Positions 9,629 to 18,390 are shown, counted from the stretch's first letter. The stretch is DNA of 64,000 nucleotides from Mesorhizobium loti (GCF_002858745.1 NZ_PJRO01000004.1:248001-312000), one strand, 5' to 3'. Translations and numbers: made by a program. Notes: generated by a model from the letters alone, not told the origin.

Positions 9629-9750
9629 TGCGGCAGCTTCGCCGGTCGGCTAAACGCAGCCAGCACGCACGGCCAAGCCATGTCATCATCGCTTGAAGGC
9701 ATCAAGCGCCTGTGCGATAGGGCAGTTCAAAGTATTCGGAGAACGCTCAT

Positions 9751-10569
9751 ATGGTGGGTGGACAGGGCCTTATGGCCGGCAAGCGCGGCCTTATCCTCGG
9801 CGTCGCCAACAACCGTTCGATTGCCTACGGCATCGCCAAGGCCTGTGTGGATCATGGTGCGGAGATCGCGCTGACCTATCAGGGCGAGGCGTTCAGGAAG
9901 CGCGTGGAGCCTCTGGCGGAGGAACTTGGCGCTCATGTCGTCGGTCATTGCGACGTCACCGATCCGGAAAGCCTGGATTTGGTGTTCGAAAATGTCGGCA
10001 AGCTGTGGGACAGGCTCGACTTCGTGGTTCACGCCATCGCTTTCTCCGACAAGGAGGAATTGACCGGCCGTTATGTTGAGACCACGCGCGACAACTTCCT
10101 GCGCACCATGGACATCTCGGTGTTCTCGTTCACCACTATTGCCAAGCGCGCCGAGCCGATGATGACCAATGGCGGCTCGATGCTGACGCTGACCTACTAT
10201 GGCGCGGAGAAGGTGATGCCGCACTACAATGTCATGGGTGTCGCCAAGGCGGCACTCGAAGCGTCTGTGCGTTACCTTGCGGTCGACCTCGGCTCCAAGA
10301 ACATCCGCGTCAACGCGATTTCGGCTGGCCCGATCAAGACGCTTGCGGCTTCCGGCATCGGCGACTTCCGCTACATCCTGAAGTGGAACGAGTACAATGC
10401 GCCGCTGAAGCGCACTGTGACGCCGGAGGAAGTCGGCGATTCGGGGCTCTATTTCCTGTCGGACCTGTCGCGCGGTGTCACTGGCGAAATCCATCACGTC
10501 GATTCGGGCTATCACGTCGTCGGCATGAAGGCCGTCGACGCGCCGGATATCTCCGTTCTCAAGGACTGA
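9751..10569 (+). CDS. fabI: Enoyl-[acyl-carrier-protein] reductase (NADH), FabI type
   Basis: A 272-residue short-chain dehydrogenase that performs the last reduction of the fatty-acid elongation cycle. It shows the FabI cofactor loop GVANNRSIAYGIAKA instead of the classical TGxxxGxG. The catalytic pair lies in YYGAEKVMPHYNVMGVAK, with Tyr-x6-Lys. ISAGPIKTLAASGI forms the substrate loop. GGAG precedes the ATG. An ATG seven codons downstream (MAGKRGL) is an alternative start. A histidine phosphatase gene follows after 49 bases, perhaps co-transcribed. Identification is firm. Confidence 0.96.
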   Translation: MVGGQGLMAGKRGLILGVANNRSIAYGIAKACVDHGAEIALTYQGEAFRKRVEPLAEELGAHVVGHCDVTDPESLDLVFENVGKLWDRLDFVVHAIAFSDKEELTGRYVETTRDNFLRTMDISVFSFTTIAKRAEPMMTNGGSMLTLTYYGAEKVMPHYNVMGVAKAALEASVRYLAVDLGSKNIRVNAISAGPIKTLAASGIGDFRYILKWNEYNAPLKRTVTPEEVGDSGLYFLSDLSRGVTGEIHHVDSGYHVVGMKAVDAPDISVLKD

Positions 10570-10618
10570 GCCTTCCGCCCGGCATTTTCAGCATCGCATC
10601 GGAGGTCGTTCGCGCGCC

Positions 10619-11209
10619 ATGTCTGCGCTTATCTATGTCGTGCGCCACGGCCAGACCGATTGGAATGCCGAGCATCGCCTGCAGGGTCAGGCCGATACCG
10701 ATCTCAATGATATCGGCCGCCGGCAGGCATCGGAGAATGGGCGCAGGCTTGCGGGTCTGATCGGCGACGCGAAGGGCGCTTTCGACTATGTCTCCAGCCC
10801 GATGCTGCGCACGCGCGAGACGATGGAGCTGATGCGCTCAGCCATGCGGCAAGACCCGGCCGGCTACCGAACCGACGATCGTCTGGTCGAGATCAACTTC
10901 GGCGATTGGCAAGGTTTCACCTATCCCGAGCTCGAAACCCGTTATCCTGGCGCAGGCCGTGCTCGTGGCGAGGACAAGTGGGATTTCACGCCGCCGGGCG
11001 CCGGCGCGGAAAGCTACCAGAAGCTGCTGTCCCGCATCCAGCCGGTGTTCCAGGCCATGGAGCGCGACACGGTCTGCGTCACGCATGGCGGTGTCATACG
11101 CTGCCTGTTTCGGATGATTGCAGGGGCTTCGAAAGATGAAGCAGCCTCGCTGGAAATCCCGCAGGACCGCGTTCTGAGGGTGCAGGGTCGCCGTCTGGAA
11201 TGGCTTTAG
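10619..11209 (+). CDS. Histidine phosphatase (phosphoglycerate-mutase-like) family protein
   Basis: A 196-residue protein of the 2H-phosphatase fold. The phosphohistidine motif RHGQTDWN occurs near residue 9, SSPMLRTRETMELM carries the second conserved Arg, and CVTHGGVIRCL carries the second catalytic His. The family contains cofactor-dependent phosphoglycerate mutases and many broad phosphatases (GpmB, CobC, PhoE). Here the short length fits a phosphatase rather than classical GpmA. The substrate is unknown. It follows fabI on the same strand. Confidence 0.88.
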   Translation: MSALIYVVRHGQTDWNAEHRLQGQADTDLNDIGRRQASENGRRLAGLIGDAKGAFDYVSSPMLRTRETMELMRSAMRQDPAGYRTDDRLVEINFGDWQGFTYPELETRYPGAGRARGEDKWDFTPPGAGAESYQKLLSRIQPVFQAMERDTVCVTHGGVIRCLFRMIAGASKDEAASLEIPQDRVLRVQGRRLEWL

Positions 11210-11239
11210 CTTCCAGCGGCGAGCTGTCGCTGGTTGGCC

Positions 11240-11488
11240 TTACTGCGGCAGCTCCATGTCGGTGACGACGTTCTCGCCATTGCTGACGTCATAGGCAATG
11301 ACGATGTCGGTTCCGGGTTTCAGCGCCTCCAGGTCCATTTCAGCGTTCAGCTTGTAAGCCTTGCCGTCGTCCAGCGTCAGTGTCAGCGTCTCCCTGTCGA
11401 CCTTCTTGATTTTGCCTTCCGCCTGGCCCGCAAAAGCGGCGGTCACGACAAGCACTGTGGCGGCAATGGCGCCGAGCAGGGTACGCAT
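11240..11488 (-). CDS. DUF1344 small secreted protein
   Basis: An 82-residue protein with an N-terminal signal sequence (MRTLLGAIAATVLVVTAAFA). The mature part of about 60 residues (EGKIKKVDRETLTLTLDDGK to YDVSNGENVVTDMEL) is the DUF1344 pattern found in Rhizobiales, a small beta-rich periplasmic module of unknown function. It is convergent with the histidine phosphatase gene. About 280 bases upstream, up to aroC, hold no other gene. Confidence 0.82.
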   Translation of the reverse strand: MRTLLGAIAATVLVVTAAFAGQAEGKIKKVDRETLTLTLDDGKAYKLNAEMDLEALKPGTDIVIAYDVSNGENVVTDMELPQ

Positions 11489-11769
11489 TGGTGGTCCTCA
11501 TTGTTTGTTGTTGTACGCCGTTCCCATGCGGCGGCCGTGTGCGGCGACGGAAACAAACAGAAACCAGCCGAATGTGTCAAACCTAAGTCACCTCTCGTGG
11601 ACAACATGTCTGCGACCTGTTGCTCGGCGGCCCTTTTTGCCAGATAGCGTCGGTGACAATGCTCCTGATTGAAGGCGCGCAAGCACCGGCTTCCTCCGTT
11701 TGACCACTGCGGAAAACGCTAATAGAAGGCTGGCCATGCCGGGTGAGGCCCGCGCGAGGGCTGTTACCG

Positions 11770-12867
11770 ATGTCGCATAATACCTTCGGCCATCTTTTCC
11801 GGGTGACCACCTGGGGCGAAAGCCACGGTGCCGCCCTGGGCTGCGTGGTTGATGGCTGTCCACCCGGCATCCACTTCACCCGCGAGGACATCCAGGCTGA
11901 GCTCGACCGCCGTCGGCCGGGGCAATCGCGCTTCGTCACGCAACGCCGCGAGCCGGACGAGGTCAAGATTCTATCGGGCTTTGTGATGGACGATGACGGC
12001 GTCACCATGATCAGCACCGGCACGCCGGTGTCGATGCTGATCGAGAATGTCGACCAGCGCTCGAAGGACTATGGCGAAATCGCCCGCCAATATCGACCGG
12101 GCCACGCCGACTATGCCTATGAGGTCAAATACGGCATCCGCGATCATCGCGGCGGCGGCCGTTCCTCGGCGCGCGAGACCGCGGCCCGCGTCGCCGCCGG
12201 CGCGCTTGCCCGCAAGGTCGTGCCGGGTCTCGTCGTGCGCGGCGCGCTGATCGCCATGGGCGAGAAGGAAATCGATCGCGCCAACTGGAACTGGAATTTC
12301 ATCGGCGACGCCGAAAACCCGTTCTTCACGCCAGACCCGCAGTCGGTGCCGGTCTTCACGGCCTATCTCGATGGCATCCGCAAGGCGGGGTCTTCTGTCG
12401 GTGCCGTGATCGAGATCGTCGCCGACGGTGTGCCGGCAGGGTTGGGAGCGCCGATCTATGCCAAGCTCGATCAGGACATTGCTTCGAACCTCATGTCGAT
12501 CAACGCGGTCAAAGGCGTCGAGATCGGTAACGGTTTCGAAGCTGCCAGGATCACCGGCGAACAGAACGCCGACGAGATGCGCATGGGCAATGACGGCAAG
12601 CCGGTGTTTCTCTCCAACAACGCCGGCGGTATTCTGGGCGGCATTTCGACAGGTCAGCCGATCCTCGCACGTTTCGCCGTCAAGCCGACCTCGTCGATCC
12701 TTAATCCGCGCAAATCCATCGACCGGGATGGCAACGACGTCGATGTCGTCACCAAGGGCCGCCACGATCCCTGCGTTGGCATCCGTGCCGTGCCGATCGG
12801 CGAAGCGATGGTAGCCTGCGCGATTGCCGACCATTATCTGCGCCATCGGGGCCAGACTGGCAGGTGA
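11770..12867 (+). CDS. aroC: Chorismate synthase
   Basis: A 365-residue enzyme that removes phosphate from EPSP to give chorismate, the end of the shikimate pathway, using reduced FMN. Family signatures are [20 protein letters not shown] at the start, the [14 protein letters not shown] region, [18 protein letters not shown] and the C-terminal [14 protein letters not shown]. The frame is open upstream to 11743, but [10 protein letters not shown] at 11770 is the usual start and GAGGG precedes it. Length is normal. It is followed by a simple palindromic repeat and ribB. Confidence 0.98.
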   Translation: MSHNTFGHLFRVTTWGESHGAALGCVVDGCPPGIHFTREDIQAELDRRRPGQSRFVTQRREPDEVKILSGFVMDDDGVTMISTGTPVSMLIENVDQRSKDYGEIARQYRPGHADYAYEVKYGIRDHRGGGRSSARETAARVAAGALARKVVPGLVVRGALIAMGEKEIDRANWNWNFIGDAENPFFTPDPQSVPVFTAYLDGIRKAGSSVGAVIEIVADGVPAGLGAPIYAKLDQDIASNLMSINAVKGVEIGNGFEAARITGEQNADEMRMGNDGKPVFLSNNAGGILGGISTGQPILARFAVKPTSSILNPRKSIDRDGNDVDVVTKGRHDPCVGIRAVPIGEAMVACAIADHYLRHRGQTGR

Positions 12868-12945
12868 GCGAATAGCGAGTAGTGAGTAGCGAATAGAGCG
12901 AAAAAACACTACTCACTACTCACTACTCACTATTTGCCACCGAAA
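12868..12945. repeat. Palindrome built from GAGTAGT/ACTACTC-type short repeats
   Basis: The gap between aroC and ribB is filled by a low-complexity inverted repeat. The left arm has units such as GAGTAGTGAGTAGCGAATAG and the right arm has several ACTACTC units. The arms can pair around a short A-rich loop near 12900. It could act as an attenuator or simply be a slippage-prone hairpin. It contains no gene. Confidence 0.7.
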
Positions 12946-12952
12946 GAGCCTC

Positions 12953-14056
12953 ATGCCTTACGATCAGAAGAAAATTGTGGAAGCCCTGCGTGCCTTCGAG
13001 CGCGGCGAGATCGTCGTCGTCATGGATGACGACGGCCGTGAGAACGAGGGCGACCTGATCGTGGCGGCCGTGCATTGCACGCCGGAGAAGATGGCTTTCA
13101 TCGTGCGTCACACCTCCGGCATCGTCTGTACGCCGATGCCGCGCGAAGAGGCCAAGCGGCTGAACCTTGCACCCATGGTTGCCGACAACGATTCCGCCCA
13201 CACCACTGCCTTCACCGTCAGCGTCGACTTCAAGCATGGCACAACGACCGGAATTTCCGCCGAGGACCGCACACTCACCGTGCGCAACCTGGCCAACGGC
13301 AACGTCGCGGGCAGCGACTTCGTGCGCCCCGGCCATATCTTCCCGCTGATCGCGCGCGAAGGCGGCGTGTTGATGCGTTCAGGCCATACCGAAGCCGCGG
13401 TCGATCTGTGCAAGCTGGCTGGCCTGCCTCTGGTCGGCGTCATTTCCGAACTGGTCAACGACGATGGTACCGTCAAGCGCGGGCCTGAAGTGGCATCTTT
13501 CGCCGAGGAACATGGGCTGAAGCAGGTCTCGGTGGCGGACCTCATCGCCTATCGCCAACGCAAGGAAACGCTGGTCGAGCGCGTCGCTTGCTCCGATATC
13601 GATACGCCCGGCGGCAAGGCAACGGCGATCGCCTATTCGCTGCCGTGGGAAGCGATGCATCACCTGGCAATCGTCTATGGCGATATCCGCGATGGCGAGG
13701 AAGTCCCGGTACGCCTGCACCTGGAAGATGTCACGACCGACGTCTTCGGCACACATACCGTTCTCGCCGACATCATGAAGACACTCGGAGAGCGCAAGCG
13801 CGGTGTCATCGTTTACCTGCGTGAAGGGTCCACCGGCGTCGGCAGCCATGGCGGTCGCAACCGGCAGGCTGGCAGCGACCGCGAGGATCACGACGAAGCG
13901 CGCCGGCGCGAGAACGAATGGCGCGAGATCGGCCTTGGCGCACAGATACTCAAGGACCTCGGCATCTCCTCGATCAATCTGATCGCTTCGCGCGAACGGC
14001 ACTATGTCGGCCTGGAAGGCTTCGGCATCCGCATCGCCAAGACGGAAATTCTCTGA
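12953..14056 (+). CDS. ribB: 3,4-dihydroxy-2-butanone 4-phosphate synthase with degenerate RibA-like domain
   Basis: A 367-residue two-domain protein. Residues 1-205 are RibB, converting ribulose 5-phosphate to the four-carbon riboflavin precursor; DDDGRENEGDLIVAA and MRSGHTEAAVDLCKLAG form the active site. Residues from about 210 align with GTP cyclohydrolase II (VRLHLEDVTTDVFGTHT), but the zinc-binding cysteines expected there are replaced and the catalytic segment is changed (REGSTGVGSHGG). The C-terminal part is therefore probably not an active RibA. Such RibB proteins with a dead RibA-like tail are known in Proteobacteria. A separate ribA is predicted elsewhere in the genome. Confidence 0.93.
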   Translation: MPYDQKKIVEALRAFERGEIVVVMDDDGRENEGDLIVAAVHCTPEKMAFIVRHTSGIVCTPMPREEAKRLNLAPMVADNDSAHTTAFTVSVDFKHGTTTGISAEDRTLTVRNLANGNVAGSDFVRPGHIFPLIAREGGVLMRSGHTEAAVDLCKLAGLPLVGVISELVNDDGTVKRGPEVASFAEEHGLKQVSVADLIAYRQRKETLVERVACSDIDTPGGKATAIAYSLPWEAMHHLAIVYGDIRDGEEVPVRLHLEDVTTDVFGTHTVLADIMKTLGERKRGVIVYLREGSTGVGSHGGRNRQAGSDREDHDEARRRENEWREIGLGAQILKDLGISSINLIASRERHYVGLEGFGIRIAKTEIL

Positions 14057-14068
14057 TCTACAAATCAT

Positions 14069-14094
14069 GAAAGCGCGTTATATGGCGCGCTTTC
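14069..14094. terminator. Inverted repeat between convergent ribB and an MFS gene
   Basis: GAAAGCGCG pairs with CGCGCTTTC across an 8-base loop. It sits between two convergent genes where a shared terminator is expected. Neither strand has a strong U tract after the stem, so this is a tentative call. Confidence 0.45.
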
Positions 14095-14121
14095 AAAAGG
14101 TAGTGTTCGCGATCAAGTCGC

Positions 14122-15330
14122 TCAGGCGACCGCCAGTGCTGTGGTGTTGCGCACCGAACGTTGCAGGTTGCCCTGACCGGCCAGGGCGACAATCAAGGCG
14201 ACAACGCCAGCCGTGATCGAAACCAGGAAGCCGCTGGTCGGCCCGTAAGTGTCGATCATCCAGCCGGCTGCCGCTGAGCCAGCGGCCATGCCGACGCCGA
14301 TCCCGGTGATCGCCCAGGTCATGCCCTCCGTGAGCTTGGAGGAGGGTACGAGTTTTTCAACAAGCGCCATTGAGGTGATGATGGTTGGCGAAACGGCAAC
14401 GCCCGCAACGAAAAACACCAGTGAAAGCATGGGGATGCTGCCCACGATGAGCAGTGGCAGGGTGGTGAGAGCTGCCAGTGCTATCGTGACGAGCAGTTGC
14501 CGGGCAAGTGGCAGCTTGAGCTTCAACATGCCGAAGGCAAGGCCGGCCACGAGTGAGCCGGCGGCATAAGCCGACAGGGTAAGGCTGGCAGCTGCTTTGT
14601 TGCCTTGGGCTTCCGCGAAGGCGACGGCGGTGACTTCAGCCGTGCCGAAGATCGCGCCGATGGACGCCAGGGTCAGCACGATGATCTGCAGCGAGGCGAG
14701 GCGGATGACAGAGTGACCACCGCTGCGTTCCTGCGCATGGATTGGTGGCTCGGTGGATCTTTGGGCGGCAAACAGCAGGCTGCCGACAAGAAGGAGGATC
14801 GTGGCGGCCAATGGGCCGGCTTCGGGGAAGATGGTGACGCTCAGCCCGATCGCGAGGATCGGACCGACCATGAACATGACTTCGTCGACCACGGATTCAA
14901 AGGCAAACGCCGTGTGCAGCTTCGAGGTACCGCGATAAAGTTCGGTCCACCGCGCCCTGACGAAGGAACTGAAGCTCGGTATCGCGCCGCTGAGGATCGC
15001 GAAGAGGAACAGCGTCCAGTTTGGCGCCTTGAAATGGGTTGCTATCATCAGGCCGATCAGGGCCGAGACGGCGATCAGCGCCGCGGGTACAAGAACACGG
15101 CGCTGGCCGTGCCGGTCGACAAGCCGTGACACTTGCGGCGCGATCAAGCCACTCGCCAGCGCGAAGGTGGCCGAGACGGCGCCCGCCAGCCAGTATTCGC
15201 CATGTGTTTCGGACAGCATCGTCACAATGCCGAGCGTGATCATGGAAAGCGGAAAGCGGGCAACGAAGCCGGCCGCGGAAAACGCCTTGGCGCCGGGCGC
15301 CTGGAAAATTTCACTGTATGGATTGCGCAT
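14122..15330 (-). CDS. MFS transporter (first of two paralogues)
   Basis: A 402-residue protein with about twelve hydrophobic segments and an MFS motif-A-like loop (SRLVDRHGQRR). It starts with MRNPYSEIFQAPGAKAFSAA, nearly the same as the neighbouring gene upstream, and the two share similar sequence throughout, so they are tandem duplicates. Such carriers usually export drugs or metabolites by proton exchange; the substrate is unknown. ATG 15330 is used because it aligns with the paralogue, while the open frame reaches a GTG nine bases upstream. It is probably co-transcribed with the paralogue, although a hairpin lies in the 106-base gap. Confidence 0.88.
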   Translation of the reverse strand: MRNPYSEIFQAPGAKAFSAAGFVARFPLSMITLGIVTMLSETHGEYWLAGAVSATFALASGLIAPQVSRLVDRHGQRRVLVPAALIAVSALIGLMIATHFKAPNWTLFLFAILSGAIPSFSSFVRARWTELYRGTSKLHTAFAFESVVDEVMFMVGPILAIGLSVTIFPEAGPLAATILLLVGSLLFAAQRSTEPPIHAQERSGGHSVIRLASLQIIVLTLASIGAIFGTAEVTAVAFAEAQGNKAAASLTLSAYAAGSLVAGLAFGMLKLKLPLARQLLVTIALAALTTLPLLIVGSIPMLSLVFFVAGVAVSPTIITSMALVEKLVPSSKLTEGMTWAITGIGVGMAAGSAAAGWMIDTYGPTSGFLVSITAGVVALIVALAGQGNLQRSVRNTTALAVA

Positions 15331-15373
15331 GTAAGTCACCGAGGACGAGATAGTCGAGATTTCAAAGGCAGTC

Positions 15374-15395
15374 GAGCCGCCTGGGAGGGCGGCTC
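15374..15395. repeat. Hairpin between the two MFS paralogues
   Basis: GAGCCGCC pairs with GGCGGCTC around a 6-base loop. It lies between two genes read in the same direction. It has no U tract on the transcribed strand, so a stabiliser or partial attenuator is as likely as a terminator. Confidence 0.5.
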
Positions 15396-15436
15396 GTTGG
15401 TCCTGTTTGGGTCGAAATCGTGAAGTTCGACAAATG

Positions 15437-16657
15437 TCATTCCGCTGCTTGCGGGGCGGCTTGCGATAATTCGCTTTCCGTCTCGCCGGCGAGCGTCTTC
15501 TGGCCGAGAAGGACGATCACAAAGGCGATCGTGCCGGCAGCAACGGAAACCCAGAAACCGTTCTGAGCGCCGTAATTGTCAACCACCCAGCCCGCCACGA
15601 ACGCACCCAGCGCCATGCCGATGCCGATGCCAGTCATCACCCAGGTAATACCCTCGGTCAGCATGGCTTCGGGCACGCGCCGCTCGATCAGGCCGAAGGC
15701 CATGATGAAGGTTGGTGAGATCGCCACGCCGCTGGCGAAGACGGCAAGCGCGAGCAGTGGAACGGTATCGGCGACGAGCAACGGCAGCGTGGTCAGCGCA
15801 ACGATGGCGATCGAGATGGCGAGCAGGCGTTGTTTCGGTGCCCGCAGGTCGAGTGCGCCAACGATCAGGCCGACCACGAAGGAACCGACGGCGTAGACAC
15901 CAATGACGAGGCTGGCGGCGGTCGGCTGACCGAGTTCCTTGGTGATAGCCACGGAACTGACTTCTGCTGTGGCGAAGATCGAACCGACGAAGATCAGCGC
16001 CAGCGTTATGATCTGGACGGGCCGCAGCATGATCGCCGAGCCGCCGCTGCCAAGCTCCAGCTGCCGTACCTTGGGCTCGCTGGATCGTTGCAGGATGAAA
16101 GCAGCCATGCCGAAGGTCAGGAGAAGCGTGCTGGCCAGCATGCCGGCTTCCGGGAACAGCGCTACGCTGAGGCCGACCGAAAGCGATGCGCCGGCAATAT
16201 AGACCAGTTCGTCGGCGACCGATTCGAAGGCGAAGGCTGTGTTGAGTTCCGGACGATCGCGGAACTTTTCGGTCCAGCGTGCCCGTACCATGGCCGGCAC
16301 GCTGGGCATCGCTGCCGCCAGGAAGGCCGAGATGAATAGCGTCCAGCTTGGCCAGTCATAGTGGGTGGCAACGAGCAGAGCGATGAAGGCGATGACGGAG
16401 ACGATCGTGGTCGGGGTTGCCACGGCGCTCTGGCCGAGCCGGTCGATCCATCGCGAGATCTGCGGGGCGGCAAAAGCGTTGGTCAAGGCAAAGGTGGCCG
16501 ATACAGCACCGGCCAGCCAATATTCGCCGCGTGCCTGCGACAGCATCGCGACAATACCAATGGGAGCCATGGCAATGGGCAGTCGGGCGATGAAGGCAGC
16601 GGCTGAAAAGCCCTTGGTTCCGGGGACTCTGAAGATTTCACCATAAGGATTGCGCAT
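15437..16657 (-). CDS. MFS transporter (second of two paralogues, next to tetR)
   Basis: A 406-residue twelve-helix carrier beginning MRNPYGEIFRVPGTKGFSAA, with the loop SRWIDRLGQS. It is a close paralogue of the downstream gene, matching in N-terminus, in FAFESV followed by DE, and in the C-terminal ITWVMTGIGIGMALGAFVAGW segment. ATG 16657 is chosen because AGGAG stands 6-8 bases before it; the open frame runs to 16690 but that would place the start at the first operator. The promoter overlaps an array of four palindromes shared with the divergent tetR gene, so it is very likely repressed by that regulator. Efflux of a toxic or signalling compound is the natural inference. Confidence 0.9.
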   Translation of the reverse strand: MRNPYGEIFRVPGTKGFSAAAFIARLPIAMAPIGIVAMLSQARGEYWLAGAVSATFALTNAFAAPQISRWIDRLGQSAVATPTTIVSVIAFIALLVATHYDWPSWTLFISAFLAAAMPSVPAMVRARWTEKFRDRPELNTAFAFESVADELVYIAGASLSVGLSVALFPEAGMLASTLLLTFGMAAFILQRSSEPKVRQLELGSGGSAIMLRPVQIITLALIFVGSIFATAEVSSVAITKELGQPTAASLVIGVYAVGSFVVGLIVGALDLRAPKQRLLAISIAIVALTTLPLLVADTVPLLALAVFASGVAISPTFIMAFGLIERRVPEAMLTEGITWVMTGIGIGMALGAFVAGWVVDNYGAQNGFWVSVAAGTIAFVIVLLGQKTLAGETESELSQAAPQAAE

Positions 16658-16693
16658 GGGAGCACTCCTGGAAATTTGAGGGTGTGCCACTTA

Positions 16694-16784
16694 CATACGT
16701 GGCGTATGCGAATGAGATAATTGCATACGCCACGTATGTCAATTAATATACGCCGTGTATGTGAAAAAATATACGCGGCGTATG
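16694..16784. promoter_or_regulatory. Array of four palindromic operators between the MFS gene and tetR
   Basis: Four 15-base near-palindromes occur at 16694-16708 (CATACGTGGCGTATG), 16724-16738 (CATACGCCACGTATG), 16747-16761 (TATACGCCGTGTATG) and 16770-16784 (TATACGCGGCGTATG). The start-to-start spacings are 30, 23 and 23 bases. They fill the divergent promoter region of a TetR-type gene and its presumed target, which is where the repressor should bind. Consensus is roughly YATACGYSRYGTATG. Confidence 0.85.
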
Positions 16785-16814
16785 TGAAAAGAGAAGCGGC
16801 AAGGGAAAGAAACA

Positions 16815-17426
16815 ATGCGGACGGCCCACAAACCCCGTAGTGAGATGATCGCTGAAACACGTGCGAAGCTGATTGCGTCCGCGCGCCGGGCCTTTGCGAC
16901 AGTCGGTTACGCGAACGCATCGATGGACGACTTCACCGCGGAGGCCGGGTTGACGCGCGGCGCGCTGTATCATCATTTCGGCGACAAGAAGGGACTGTTC
17001 GAAGCCGTCATCGCGCAGATCGACTGCGAAATGGCCGCGCGTCTCAATGCTGTCTCTGCCAAGGCTAAGACGCGTTGGCAGGGCTTCATGGATGAAAACA
17101 TCGGCTATGTCGAAATGGCGTTGGATCCGGAAGTCCAGCGGATTGTCCTGTGTGATGGGCCGGCAGTGCTTGGTGATCCGGCGCAATGGCCCAACGCCAA
17201 TGCCTGCATCTTGTCGATAACGAAGAATCTCGCAGTGCTGAAAGAAAAGGGGGTTATCCGCGATATCGACCCGGAAGCCATGGCGCGGCTGATCAGCGGC
17301 GCTTCGCTTTATGCCGCGCAATGGATCGCTAATTCCGACGATCCTGCCGCCACATCATTAAAGGCGGTCAAGGCCTTCCGCGCGCTCATGGAAGGCCTGC
17401 TTGTGGACGGCAAGGCTGCCGCGTGA
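16815..17426 (+). CDS. TetR family transcriptional regulator
   Basis: A 203-residue regulator. Residues of about 14-60 form the TetR helix-turn-helix (RAFATVGYANASMDDFTAEA followed by GLTRGALYHHFGDKKGLFEAV). The C-terminal ligand domain is not informative about the ligand. It is divergent from two MFS paralogues, and the region between holds four matching palindromes, so it probably represses both the transporter and itself. The stop is followed almost at once by the convergent end of bluB. Confidence 0.93.
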   Translation: MRTAHKPRSEMIAETRAKLIASARRAFATVGYANASMDDFTAEAGLTRGALYHHFGDKKGLFEAVIAQIDCEMAARLNAVSAKAKTRWQGFMDENIGYVEMALDPEVQRIVLCDGPAVLGDPAQWPNANACILSITKNLAVLKEKGVIRDIDPEAMARLISGASLYAAQWIANSDDPAATSLKAVKAFRALMEGLLVDGKAAA

Positions 17427-17430
17427 CTTC

Positions 17431-18153
17431 CTAGCCTCTGCCCGCGATCGTGTTGGCGGCGGCTTTCAGGGCATCTTCGCCAGCACCGGCATAAGTCTCG
17501 CTCATGACAAGGTCGGAGAGCGGCAGGCGCGAGGCCCAGCCATTGCGTTCCAGGTCGGGTCGGGTGGCGAATTCCGAGACATGGCCGACGCAAAGATAGG
17601 CGACGGGCACGACGTGATCCGGGATGTCGAGCAGATCCCTGAGCGCGTCAGCGTTCAGGATGCTCACCCAGCCGACTCCGATCCCCTCAGCTCGCGCGGC
17701 CAGCCAGAAATTCTGTACCGCGCAGACCGTGCTGAAGAGATCCATTTGAGGGTTGTGCCAGCGGCCGAGCGGTGAGTCTTCGCTGCGCCGCCTGTCGCAA
17801 GTGATGCAGAGATTGAGTGCACTTTCGCAGATGCCTTCCAGCTTGAGCTTGCGGTAGAGCTCCTGCCGCTCCTCGGCTATATGAGTCAGTTCCTGGGATC
17901 GGGCCGCCAGGAAAAGGTCGCGCACAGCTTCGCGCCGGCCCGGATCGCGAATGACGATGAAGTTCCAGGGCTGCATGAAGCCGACCGACGGCGCATGGTG
18001 CGCGGCAGTCAGCAGGCGGGCAAGCACTGCGTCGTCTATAGGACGTTGCTGGAAATGGCTGCGCACATCGCGGCGTGTGAAAATGGCGCGATAGATGGCT
18101 TCGCGTTCAAAATCCCCGAAGGAATGGCATGCTTGGTTTCGGACGGCGTCCAT
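17431..18153 (-). CDS. bluB: 5,6-dimethylbenzimidazole synthase
   Basis: A 240-residue flavin-destructase of the nitroreductase fold. BluB breaks down FMNH2 with oxygen to make dimethylbenzimidazole, the lower ligand of cobalamin. Supporting segments are IYRAIFTRRDVRSHF, TAAHHAPSVGFMQPWNFIVI, SPLGRWHNPQMDLFSTVCAVQ and GIGVGWVSILN. AAGGGAA precedes the ATG. A cobalamin riboswitch in the leader supports both the name and control by B12. No other cob genes are nearby. Confidence 0.96.
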   Translation of the reverse strand: MDAVRNQACHSFGDFEREAIYRAIFTRRDVRSHFQQRPIDDAVLARLLTAAHHAPSVGFMQPWNFIVIRDPGRREAVRDLFLAARSQELTHIAEERQELYRKLKLEGICESALNLCITCDRRRSEDSPLGRWHNPQMDLFSTVCAVQNFWLAARAEGIGVGWVSILNADALRDLLDIPDHVVPVAYLCVGHVSEFATRPDLERNGWASRLPLSDLVMSETYAGAGEDALKAAANTIAGRG

Positions 18154-18204
18154 CGCGTTTCCCTTGCGATCGAAACAACGTCATCCACCCGTCCATGCGG
18201 ATGA

Positions 18205-18390
18205 CCATTCCTGTCCGGCCGGTCTTCTGGCTTGGGTTCGTCCCGCCTGCCGGCGCCTTCCCGTCCTGCTCTGCGGACAGTGGCTCTTGCCGAGCGGTCC
18301 CCCTTACAGCGTTGGGCACGCCACGGATTTTCACCGTGTTCCCGATTCTCCCGCCTCACGGCGGGCACCTGACAGTGCGGCGAACCTAGC
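18205..18390 (-). promoter_or_regulatory. Cobalamin (B12) riboswitch upstream of bluB
   Basis: Read on the minus strand, this leader has the ordered conserved pieces of the AdoCbl riboswitch: GGTGCC near 18370, GGGAACACGGTGAAAATCC, GCTGTAAGGGGG, GCCACTG, GGGAAGGC and GCCAGAAGACC near 18225. It ends about 50 bases before the bluB start. In this class, bound cobalamin lowers expression, so bluB should be shut off when B12 is plentiful. Confidence 0.93.

Noticed and set aside
11490..11742. Possible small genes between the DUF1344 gene and aroC
   Set aside because: Open frames on both strands are Arg/Pro-rich and lack ribosome sites; no product is recognisable.
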